Assembly: GCA_024687845.1 (NCBI GenBank)
Contig: JAILEL010000371.1
Location: 1-8,008, forward strand
DNA: 8,008 nucleotides
DNA from: Eubacterium sp.
GTDB taxonomy: Bacteria > Bacillota_A > Clostridia > Lachnospirales > Lachnospiraceae
Reading direction: 5' to 3'
Part shown: in pieces, positions 1 through 6,645 of the stretch
How positions within the stretch are numbered: the stretch's first letter is position 1
How the letters are laid out: every line of letters starts with the position of its first letter
The notes under the pieces: generated by a model
Told to the model about the DNA's origin: nothing
The model's input: only the letters and a program-made list of their open reading frames with translations
Databases searched by the model: none
Program-made: the position numbers and the translations under genes

Positions 1-682
1 CATCAGCTTCTTCGTATTTGCCCAGCTTTAGTTCTCCTTTAATCTCCCCATCCAGCATATAAAGAATCCTTTCACACATACTTGCAACCTTACTGTCATG
101 TGTAACCATCATTATAGTTGTACCTTCACGATTTATGCCCAGAAATGCATCCATTACCTCTGCTGTTGCAGTCTGGTTAAGTGCACCAGTCGGTTCATCT
201 GCAAAAATGATTTCCGGCTTAAGTATCATACTCCGACATATGCATGCTCTCTGTAATTCTCCTCCGGAGACTTCCTTTATCTTTCTCTCTGCAAGGCTTT
301 CTATATTTAGTTTTTCCATCAGAGTCCTAGCCCTTTCATAATACTCTGTCTGATTCTTCTTATCTGAAGAAACAGCCGGAAAAACGATATTATCTATTAT
401 ATTCAGATTTGAAAGCATATTCATCATCTGAAATACAAACCCCATCCGATGAAGTCTGAGTCGTGCTTTATCATCTTCACTTAGACCTACTATTTCTGTA
501 CCTCCCAGCCATACCTCTCCGGAAGACGCCTGGTCCATTCCCGATACATTATATAGAAGTGTTGATTTACCAGAACCAGAGGGACCCATCACCGCAATCA
601 TTTCACCTTCAGCCATACTAAAACTTATTCCCTTAAGTATATTATCCTTTTTTATATCTTTAACTTTAAGAATTTCACACAT
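1..682 (-). CDS. ABC transporter ATP-binding protein, MacB/LolD-like (C-terminus off the window)
   Basis: Cytoplasmic ATPase subunit that should power the FtsX-type permease encoded just upstream. The 227 codons present start at ATG 680-682, with a strong GGAGGAA ribosome site at 687-693. Seen motifs: Walker A GPSGSGKST (residues 33-41), Q-loop glutamine about 85 (FVFQ), ABC signature VSGGELQRA (138-146), Walker B IIFADEP (D162, E163) and H-loop H195 in VTHDS. This order, and the short post-switch tail, fit the MacB/LolD/BceA group of one-domain ATPases (usually about 220-250 residues), so only a short C-terminal tail is missing. Only 12 nt separate it from the permease stop, so the two are surely co-transcribed. 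Odd point: the segment before Walker A is short (KVKDIKKDNILKGISF) and lacks the usual aromatic A-loop residue. The exported substrate cannot be told from the sequence. Confidence 0.95.
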   Translation of the reverse strand, partial: MCEILKVKDIKKDNILKGISFSMAEGEMIAVMGPSGSGKSTLLYNVSGMDQASSGEVWLGGTEIVGLSEDDKARLRLHRMGFVFQMMNMLSNLNIIDNIVFPAVSSDKKNQTEYYERARTLMEKLNIESLAERKIKEVSGGELQRACICRSMILKPEIIFADEPTGALNQTATAEVMDAFLGINREGTTIMMVTHDSKVASMCERILYMLDGEIKGELKLGKYEEAD

Positions 683-694
683 AGCGTTCCTCCA

Positions 695-2956
695 TTATTG
701 TCTTGTGTTAAGACATTCAAATGCTTTTATACTCTTTATCTCCTTAAGGCTTACTACTGCCGCCAGTCCGGCAGATAAAAATGTTATAACCGGTACTACC
801 ACAAATGTGGATACAGGATTAAGGGTAAATTCAAATCCTTTTGCTCCCATAAACCCTAGTAGAGCCCCCACCAGTCTTGGGCCAAATATCAGTCCTGAAA
901 GGATTCCAAGAATTATTCCGATAATCAGATATCTGATCAGCTTTTTCATATAATCTATGCGTATAGCAGCCGTCGTAAGTCCCAAGGCTTTCTTAAGTGA
1001 ACTCTCACTTCTTTCTTTCCAGAGCAAAAGACGCATTAACAGAAGAATAACAACTATGATAACTCCCGACGCCACTAATTTGGTCATCAAGGATGCATTT
1101 CCTATACCGGATATAGTCTGTCCATACATTCCCTCGATATATTCCGATATTTCAGCAATCTTTATATTCTCATTAGCTGATGTTCCTTCTCCCATATATT
1201 CTGCTATCCATTTATCAGGTGAAACACCTTCTTTAAGCGAAACATACATAACACTCCATATAACTGCTGTATCATCATTAATGCAGCCCTTCGCAGTCTT
1301 TCCCCCATTTGTTATGTCTGAATAAATCCCGCATATGACACATTTACTTTGTTTAAGCTCTCCATCTGAAGTTTTTTTATAAATAGTGATAGTATCTCCA
1401 ACTCCAAGACCACACTCCTCTGAACTGAGAATGGAAAGCGCTATTTCTTCTTCATTTTGAGGAAATGTCCCTTCCGTATAATTAACAGGAAATATGCTAT
1501 GATTACCATTTTCCAGTATCAGATTATAGTCTCTTCCATCTGGCAGTGATACATTATAGGAGCCTGTTCTCATAATACAGCACTTATCAACATGGCTGTC
1601 ATCCACAATTCGGTTATACAGACCATCCGACACGCCTTCGATATCCTGACTTTGACGAACATCTATACGAATCTGACTGTTTCCTATTCCCATATATCTG
1701 ACAAATTCGGGATCAGCCAGTGTTTTTTTCATACTGTCCGGAACCATCATCATGAACACAACTGCCATAACAAGAATAGCGATAGGTCTCCAAAAATTTC
1801 TTCTCCCTGATTCATTGCGTCCCAATAGCGCTGCAACTGTTGAAATCTTCTCAGTTTTTCGAAGTGTACGTCTTACTGAAAGAAGAATGATTGCTTCAGC
1901 CAGAAATGCTCCTGCAAACATAAGAATATATATAAGCAGTGTATTATCCGGTTCTCCGTAGAGTTCTTTCATATTTCTACCAAGAGGCACAGCTATAATC
2001 CGAGCCAAAACAATTCCCACTAAACAACCTATCATAGAAAGCAACAAATATTTGGAAATATATAGTCTTCTTATATCTTGTCTTGCAATTCCGACAGCCT
2101 TTAACATCCCTATCTCACGCTTATCTTTTTCAAGCTGAGTCAAAATGATATATCTGATACACATAATCGATATATATAGCACAACAAATGCAACAAGCAG
2201 TATAACTATTATCATTATTCCGTCAGAAAGCGCATTCATCAGTTTAATCAACTGAAATGTTACCATTGGTCCATTTCCCGGAAGCCCCGCATCCTTATAT
2301 GCCGTGGAAAAATCGCCTATATCGCAGCCTTTCTTAAGCCTAAACTCTATCAGGTATTCTTCACTTCCAAGATATCGAAGCTTTTCATAATCCACTTCAT
2401 TTACAAGAAATCTCTTAGATGACGCCATCATGGAATTCATCTGAGAATCCCGCATAAATCCCGCAACTCTAAGCTTTTCTTCACCTATAAGCATTTCATC
2501 GCCAGGCTTTATATCATATTCATTCTTATAAGCTACCGGAACATATACATCACCCGGAGAAACTTCAATTACGTTATTATCTGAATCAAGAAGATAATCA
2601 AACTTGTCACTCTGAATGAACAGTCCATTATCCTGCATATTATTATCAAAGGATTTATTTCCAATGCTTATCTGTCCATTTTCCAGATTCAGAAATCCGC
2701 ATATCTGCATTTCCTCTACATCAGATCTTCTTTCTGCAAATTCACATATTTCTGTTTCTGAGATTTCGCCTGTATGCATCTGCAGGAAATCCGGCGTTTT
2801 TGCTTTTATCATAAGGGATGTAACAGACGAATAAAGTGTTGCAAAAAGAAATACAGACAGTCCAAGCATCATTGCAGTAACCGCCATGAATATGGATGTA
2901 GATATGGTTATAAGCTTGTTAGACTTAAAATCATTTATTATCAGTCGTCGTATCAT
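695..2956 (-). CDS. ABC transporter permease with two FtsX domains
   Basis: Membrane subunit of an ABC exporter, 753 residues. Likely membrane segments are near residues 17-46, 245-273, 300-326, 338-361, 388-406, 626-646, 672-700 and 713-737. This is the duplicated FtsX layout: one N-terminal helix, a large outside domain (about 50-240), a three-helix FtsX core (245-361), then a fifth helix, a second outside domain (about 410-620) and a second core. The conserved cytoplasmic loop after the first FtsX helix is visible twice, as EIGMLKAVGI (281-290) and the weaker SSLKKALGL (652-660). The start ATG 2954-2956 lies inside the end of the MFS gene (26-bp overlap) and is preceded by AAGGAG at about 2963-2968, which supports this start and translational coupling. 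Such proteins act with MacB-like ATPases to move peptides, drugs or lipoproteins by mechanotransmission; which of these applies here is unknown. Confidence 0.93.
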   Translation of the reverse strand: MIRRLIINDFKSNKLITISTSIFMAVTAMMLGLSVFLFATLYSSVTSLMIKAKTPDFLQMHTGEISETEICEFAERRSDVEEMQICGFLNLENGQISIGNKSFDNNMQDNGLFIQSDKFDYLLDSDNNVIEVSPGDVYVPVAYKNEYDIKPGDEMLIGEEKLRVAGFMRDSQMNSMMASSKRFLVNEVDYEKLRYLGSEEYLIEFRLKKGCDIGDFSTAYKDAGLPGNGPMVTFQLIKLMNALSDGIMIIVILLVAFVVLYISIMCIRYIILTQLEKDKREIGMLKAVGIARQDIRRLYISKYLLLSMIGCLVGIVLARIIAVPLGRNMKELYGEPDNTLLIYILMFAGAFLAEAIILLSVRRTLRKTEKISTVAALLGRNESGRRNFWRPIAILVMAVVFMMMVPDSMKKTLADPEFVRYMGIGNSQIRIDVRQSQDIEGVSDGLYNRIVDDSHVDKCCIMRTGSYNVSLPDGRDYNLILENGNHSIFPVNYTEGTFPQNEEEIALSILSSEECGLGVGDTITIYKKTSDGELKQSKCVICGIYSDITNGGKTAKGCINDDTAVIWSVMYVSLKEGVSPDKWIAEYMGEGTSANENIKIAEISEYIEGMYGQTISGIGNASLMTKLVASGVIIVVILLLMRLLLWKERSESSLKKALGLTTAAIRIDYMKKLIRYLIIGIILGILSGLIFGPRLVGALLGFMGAKGFEFTLNPVSTFVVVPVITFLSAGLAAVVSLKEIKSIKAFECLNTRQ

Positions 2957-4187
2957 TTACTTCTCCTTTTTCAAGCTCCCTGATTGATCTGAACCTTAAA
3001 ATCGAAAGCGCCATAACACAGAGTAATGCACCTGAAATCATTATTACCATTGCCGCGCCTCTTCCTACTCCTATATGTTTTATCTCTGCTATCTTATCTG
3101 CAAGAAGTCCTGCTCCCCCATATGCAAATACATATCCTATCTGCGAGAGAAAGCTTATAAGTCCCCATGCTCTGCCCTGCTTAGTGGCTTCAATATTTGT
3201 TCTGGTCATATAGTCCAGACAATTGTTGGCAAAGGGAAGCATAAAGAAAAACATGAAGCCGAAACCGCATATAAGACGTATATTTTCCTTAAAACCAAAG
3301 CCTATCATTGCCAGACCACACATAGCCAGAGAGATACTTAACACTCTTGTAAAATTCTTCCTAATACCAACTATTCCGATGATTATACTCGAACAAAGCA
3401 TTCCGCTTGCACAAACTGTTTCTGAAATCCCAAGAACCTTACTGCTTTCAAAATCCAGTATCATAGGTTCCACAAGAATCTGCATTGCTCCCATAAAACA
3501 GGTAATAATTGAAGATATGACTATAAGTATAAATATACCCTTCTTCTCAGTTATAGCTTCCCACCCTGCCTTAAAGCTCTCGATAAAGGATTCATTTGTT
3601 TTAGTATGCTTTGAAAGTCTGCTTTTCCTTACGATTGCTGTGCAGATTACAGTAAGTACAAAGGTGCATATATCTATGATGAGAAGAAGCTTTACATCAC
3701 TTACGCCCAGAAGTATACCTGCCAGCATAGGTGAAATAAGATATCTGGCACTGCCTGCCAAACTCATCATACCGCTCGCCTTTGAGTATTCATCCTTAGT
3801 TAGCATATCAGTAACTGTAGCTCTGTAAGAAGGTTCAAGAAGGGAAGAAAAGACAGCACTGATAAGCACGCCTATGCATATCTGATACAGCTTTGCTTCA
3901 CCCGTAAACATGCATATAAGTATGTATATAAGTCCTAATCCTGACATCCCGTCACCCAGCATCATCAGAAGACATCTGTCATATCTGTCCGCCAGTACTC
4001 CTGCTATAGGACTGAGCAGAAGAACCGGCAAAAAGGCAAGCAGAGCTACCAGTGCAGTACTGGCTGCACTTCCGGTTTTCTGAAATACATAGACACTTAG
4101 ACCGAAGCTTGTCAGTCCGCCACCTATTGATGAAATGAATTCTCCACTCCATAGAAGGAGAAACTTTTTATAATTTGATTTTTCCAT
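2931..4187 (-). CDS. MFS efflux transporter (macrolide/drug exporter-like)
   Basis: Proton-driven inner-membrane exporter of the major facilitator superfamily, 418 residues, the normal length for a 12-helix member. Motif A between helices 2 and 3 is clear as GVLADRYDR (residues 63-71; D67, R68, R71). The N-terminus (LLLWSGEFISSIGGGLTSFG) and general pattern resemble the Mef/EntS-like MFS group of multidrug or macrolide exporters, but the substrate cannot be assigned. The start ATG 4185-4187 has AGAAAGG at 4194-4200, six bases away. The stop TGA (2931-2933) lies within the permease gene. It is the first gene of a three-gene operon with the FtsX permease and ATPase, following a 321-bp regulatory gap that holds a TetR operator copy. 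This position implies induction by whatever the TetR protein senses. Confidence 0.92.
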   Translation of the reverse strand: MEKSNYKKFLLLWSGEFISSIGGGLTSFGLSVYVFQKTGSAASTALVALLAFLPVLLLSPIAGVLADRYDRCLLMMLGDGMSGLGLIYILICMFTGEAKLYQICIGVLISAVFSSLLEPSYRATVTDMLTKDEYSKASGMMSLAGSARYLISPMLAGILLGVSDVKLLLIIDICTFVLTVICTAIVRKSRLSKHTKTNESFIESFKAGWEAITEKKGIFILIVISSIITCFMGAMQILVEPMILDFESSKVLGISETVCASGMLCSSIIIGIVGIRKNFTRVLSISLAMCGLAMIGFGFKENIRLICGFGFMFFFMLPFANNCLDYMTRTNIEATKQGRAWGLISFLSQIGYVFAYGGAGLLADKIAEIKHIGVGRGAAMVIMISGALLCVMALSILRFRSIRELEKGEVNDTTTDNK

Positions 4188-4212
4188 AGTTTTCCTTTCT
4201 TATTAAAGAAGC

Positions 4213-4393
4213 ATAATCCCCTAGTATAGTGTTTCTTAATTAACTGGACTATAAACGCAGAATGTTTTTCAGAGAGTGCAGTATCAAAAACGCAGGAATA
4301 GTGGGCTATTCCGAGGCTTTTGGTGCTGTGCTATTCTGGAAAACAGGCAAGTTTAGAGTCCAATTAATTAGAAATCTCTATACTAGGAATTAT
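4213..4393. repeat. Long imperfect hairpin element, MITE-like or structured leader
   Basis: The segment folds on itself over its whole length. The outer arms 4213-4256 and 4351-4393 are inverted copies with a few mismatches and small indels (both ends carry CCTAGTATAG read inward; both carry a TAATTAA-like core followed by TGGACT). Inside these, the stretch around 4264-4282 pairs with that around 4328-4345, and CAAAAACG near 4285-4292 pairs imperfectly with CTTTTGG near 4317-4323. The apex is a perfect 7-bp stem GGAATAG (4295-4301), loop TGGG, CTATTCC (4306-4312), whose centre coincides with the centre of the whole element. No open frame of note and no clear target-site duplication are seen. 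It lies in the leader or promoter region of the MFS operon. Family unknown. Confidence 0.75.
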
Positions 4394-4418
4394 TCAGCCG
4401 AGATTACTTCGTAATCAA
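4389..4418 (-). promoter_or_regulatory. Candidate promoter for the MFS operon
   Basis: On the minus strand a TTGATT -35-like box (4413-4418) is followed after 18 bases by AATAAT (4389-4394). Matches to consensus are four and five of six. Transcription would begin at the edge of the long hairpin element, so the hairpin would be nearly all in the 5' leader. The TetR operator would then sit about 30 bases upstream of the -35, a less usual place for repression, so the promoter next to the operator (see the 4473-4504 entry) competes with this call. Confidence 0.3.
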
Positions 4419-4448
4419 ACCCTGGGTGAACAGTTTTACGCCGTCCAC

Positions 4449-4465
4449 ACCGACAGGTTGTCGGT
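4449..4465. promoter_or_regulatory. TetR operator copy upstream of the efflux operon
   Basis: The 17-bp sequence ACCGACAGGTTGTCGGT has 7-bp inverted arms (ACCGACA / TGTCGGT) around a 3-bp centre. An identical copy, including the non-palindromic centre in the same orientation, lies at the tetR promoter (5175-5191). Its size and symmetry fit a TetR-family dimer site. Its position between tetR and the MFS gene implies the regulator also controls the MFS-permease-ATPase operon. Confidence 0.82.
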
Positions 4466-4472
4466 ACAGACG

Positions 4473-4504
4473 TAAAATATATTGGGGTCAGGGACCCCAT
4501 ATAT
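4473..4504 (-). promoter_or_regulatory. Possible operator-linked promoter overlapping the tetR terminator
   Basis: The minus strand reads TATATTTTA (4473-4481) seven bases before the operator. The same nine bases, holding the -10 region, lie four bases before the operator copy at tetR. This suggests a -10 at about 4476-4481 (TATATT) with start point in or next to the operator. The matching -35 region (about 4499-4504, ATATAT) is poor, and it falls in the terminator stem, so the promoter is uncertain. Confidence 0.35.
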
Positions 4505-4508
4505 ATTT
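4473..4508 (-). terminator. Rho-independent terminator of tetR
   Basis: Just after the tetR stop there is a hairpin with a GC-rich 6-bp core, GGGGTC (4484-4489) and GACCCC (4493-4498), around a 3-base loop. AT pairs extend the stem on both sides (AAAATATAT against ATATATTTT). On the minus strand it is followed by ATATATTTTA, a modest U-rich tail that is itself part of the extended stem. It would stop tetR read-through into the efflux operon, though not necessarily fully. Confidence 0.65.
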
Positions 4509-5141
4509 TTATAAATCTTTTAGGATTATATTCATAATTGCTTCTTCAAGACTTTTTTCTTTTGCTCCGAGGATTTTCTCTGTATGATAGATGAATGCCT
4601 TTATCTTATTATCTTTATCCTGAGGTGAAACATCTGATAAACTGTCAAACTGCGCACTGGAATAGATAATAATCATCTCCGCTGCCTCCAAAGGATACTT
4701 TGAATGAAACATTTTACATTTGTTCCCTTCTTCAATCAGCTCTGCTATTAGTGGTACGACCTCTCCGAGGAGTTTCTCCTGCGTCTTCTGATGAAGAAGT
4801 GCATTCTGAGGCTTATGTATCTGTTCAAGTACCTCTACACCGGCTCCTGAATTAATATTCAGTGATAGAAATGCACCTGTAAGTCTTTCAAGAAGTGGAA
4901 TGCTTTTATCTCTTATTATTGTCCGTGAACGTGCAATACTTGTATTGATCATTCTCTCTACAATAGCATCAAGTATTTCTTCTTTTGAACTGAAGTGATG
5001 ATATAGTGTACCTCTGGCTATTCCTATCTTCTTGATTATGTCGTTTGTACTGGCATTATCAAAACCTTTCTCAGCAAATAACTGTTCTGCTACATCAAGT
5101 ATTTCATTTTTTCTTTCATCAGCAGATTTTACGATTCTCAT
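4509..5141 (-). CDS. TetR/AcrR-family transcriptional repressor
   Basis: Cytoplasmic DNA-binding repressor, 210 residues from the start chosen here. The N-terminal domain (about 8-55) has the family pattern: helix 1 ADERKNEILDVAEQLFAEKG, then the helix-turn-helix STNDIIKKIGIARGTLYHHF (31-50) and the usual FSSKEEIL after it. The remainder is the variable ligand-binding and dimer domain, so the inducer is unknown. Start: an ATG six codons upstream (5157-5159) is in frame but has no good ribosome site, whereas ATG 5139-5141 has GAAAGG (5152-5157) ten bases upstream and gives MRIVKSADERK, a usual beginning for Clostridia members. An identical 17-bp palindrome lies at its own promoter and upstream of the MFS gene, so it probably represses itself and the efflux operon. 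It ends at TAA 4509-4511, directly before a terminator hairpin. Confidence 0.93.
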   Translation of the reverse strand: MRIVKSADERKNEILDVAEQLFAEKGFDNASTNDIIKKIGIARGTLYHHFSSKEEILDAIVERMINTSIARSRTIIRDKSIPLLERLTGAFLSLNINSGAGVEVLEQIHKPQNALLHQKTQEKLLGEVVPLIAELIEEGNKCKMFHSKYPLEAAEMIIIYSSAQFDSLSDVSPQDKDNKIKAFIYHTEKILGAKEKSLEEAIMNIILKDL

Positions 5142-5151
5142 ATATTTGGAA

Positions 5152-5157
5152 CCTTTC
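5152..5157 (-). promoter_or_regulatory. Ribosome binding site favouring the inner tetR start
   Basis: GAAAGG on the minus strand lies ten bases before ATG 5139-5141 and overlaps the codons just after the alternative ATG at 5157-5159. The alternative has only CCGGTTGAAAT before it, with no purine-rich site at useful distance. This decides for the 210-residue product, though the spacing is at the long end. Confidence 0.5.
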
Positions 5158-5174
5158 ATATTTCAACCGGTTAA

Positions 5175-5191
5175 ACCGACAGGTTGTCGGT
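5175..5191. promoter_or_regulatory. TetR operator at the tetR promoter
   Basis: ACCGACAGGTTGTCGGT, identical to the site at 4449-4465. It begins eight bases after the -10 box of the tetR promoter and so covers the transcription start region, the classic place for autorepression by blocking polymerase. A separate 8-bp perfect palindrome, AACCGGTT (5165-5172), lies two bases downstream and may widen the site or be chance. Confidence 0.85.
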
Positions 5192-5199
5192 CAATTAAA

Positions 5200-5228
5200 A
5201 TATAACATATGACTTATATGCATGTCAA
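5200..5228 (-). promoter_or_regulatory. tetR promoter
   Basis: On the minus strand a perfect TTGACA -35 box (5223-5228) is followed after exactly 17 bases by TTATAT (5200-5205) as -10. The expected start point falls at about 5192-5195, next to the operator, leaving a leader of about 50 nt before the chosen tetR start. This is the best sigma-70/SigA-type promoter in the window. Confidence 0.85.
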
Positions 5229-5272
5229 TAAATTTTATTAGGATATTTCTATACTTTTTTATTAGAGTATTC

Positions 5273-5775
5273 CTATATTAAATCCTCCAGTGTTTTGAAT
5301 AATACATCCGGTTCTATCGGTTTACTTAGATGTGCATTCATCCCAGCCTGGAGACTCCTTTGAACATCTTCATCAAATGCGTTAGCTGTTAGCGCTTTGA
5401 TAGGAATTGTTTTTGCATCGTCTCTCTCCAGTGCACGTATAGCTTTAGTAGCTTCCTGACCGGATGTAACTGTTTCACACTTTATTCCGACCTGACCCAT
5501 GACTACATTTGCATGCTCACAGGCAATTGCATCATCATCGATAACAAGAACACTTATATCGTGTGCGTCTATCTCTCCTTTAGTCAGTTCATCCTTTTCT
5601 TTCTCTGACTCGTGAAGAGTTACTGTAACTATGAATGTCTTCCCAACATTCTTCCTGCTTTCAACATCAATATGACCATTCATCAGTTCCACCACACTCT
5701 TGGTTATAGGCATGCCAAGCCCGTACTTCCATACTTGTTTGCCACCAGAGCATCTTCCTGAGTAAATGGTTCAAA
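5273..5775 (-). pseudogene. Kinase fragment 3: end of HATPase and receiver lacking its phospho-Asp
   Basis: After the TAG the frame goes on as FEPFTQEDALVANKYGSTGL, then a lost G (near 5714-5716) moves the G2-box remainder GMPITKSVVELMNG into the next frame. The receiver (about 94 residues against a usual 115-125) keeps the acidic pocket VIDDD and the lysine in AHLSKP, but goes straight from SGQEA to TKAIRALERDD. The segment with the phosphoacceptor aspartate and the MDG-type loop is absent. It ends FKTLEDLI at TAG 5273-5275. ATG 5711-5713 is an internal codon of the G2 region. Confidence 0.82.
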
Positions 5776-6446
5776 CTAATGTGGCAGATATTCCTCACTC
5801 ATCCCACAACCATTATCTATCATGGTAAATCGAAGAGTGACATTTTTATCATAGTGATTTATATTTTCAACCAGAAGAGAAATTCTTCCTCCTTCCGGTG
5901 TAAACTTTACTGAATTTCCAAGAATATTTAAGAGTACCTGTCGAAGCTTTACATCGTCTCCAACGTAGTAGTCATCTACATCACCTTTCATATGGCACTC
6001 ATACTCAAGTCCTTTATCCTTACACTGTCCTCCGATTATGGTATTAACCTGTTCCAGCATTTTAGAAAACGAAAACTCTTCTTTTTTTACCACCATTCTG
6101 CCTGATTCTATACGAGACATATCAAGTATGTCATTAATAATTCCAAGAAGATGATTTGCACTGGTACCAATTTTCTCAGAATGCTCACGTACCTTATCAC
6201 TTATTTCAGAATCATTGAGTATTATACTGTTCAAACCAATGATAGCATTCATCGGTGTACGTATCTCATGACTCATATTTGAAAGGAATGTTGTTTTTTG
6301 CCTTATTGGCCTGTTCGGCTGCGGAAAGTGCTTCTTGTAAAGCCCTGCTCTGTTCCATGGTTTTTCTTGTTTCACTGTCTACATTTACAAAGCATGCACC
6401 TACAGCATGAACTATATGATCCTCTCTGTCCTCCGGATGTCTGACT
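5776..6446 (-). pseudogene. Kinase fragment 2: linker, HisKA and most of HATPase
   Basis: The linker part (about 6300-6446) reads GVRHPEDREDHIVHAVG and on to SAAEQANKAK in one frame; a six-A run at 6294-6299 then shifts the frame. Past it come the phosphorylation-site box SNMSHEIRTPMNAIIGL (His codon 6268-6270), the dimer helix ending LDMSRIESGRM, the ATPase N-box LRQVLLNILGNSVKF and the G1 box DNGCGM. The frame ends at TAG 5776-5778, which stands where a hydrophobic residue is expected between YLPH and FEPFTQEDA. The H-box and N-box are well kept, so the decay is not very old or this part was lost last. The ATG at 6373-6375 is in the wrong frame for the linker and is not a real start. Confidence 0.82.
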
Positions 6447-6645
6447 CCTGATTAAGCAATTCTTCCTGAAGAGAAAGTCTGTTTTCCAGTTCTGCCTGCT
6501 TAATACGGTTCTCTGTCTCAGCAGTTTCCTTTTCAAGAACAAGATTTGCATTACTGCGCATCTGCCTTGCTATTATATGAAACATAATAAGTAGAATCGC
6601 CGTAGCCAGGCATGACTGAATGATACTTCTAAGTATCGTAGCATC

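Noticed and set aside
135..3828. Several plus-strand open frames, for example 957-1325 and 3223-3828.
   Set aside because: They lie opposite clearly coding minus-strand genes, lack ribosome sites and family-like protein patterns, and are antisense shadows.
4402..4416. GATTAC-TTC-GTAATC hairpin as a terminator.
   Set aside because: The stem is short and AT-rich and no T-run follows on either strand. It overlaps the candidate -35 box and is more likely chance or a minor operator-like palindrome.
5229..5272. A terminator for the kinase remnant between it and the tetR promoter.
   Set aside because: AGGATATTTCT and AGAGTATTCCT pair only in part and contain too few GC pairs to call a terminator.
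5273..5713. A free-standing 146-residue response regulator gene starting at 5713.
   Set aside because: Its first 35 residues are the last part of a HATPase domain, the start ATG is an internal G2-box codon with no ribosome site, and the receiver lacks the phosphoacceptor.
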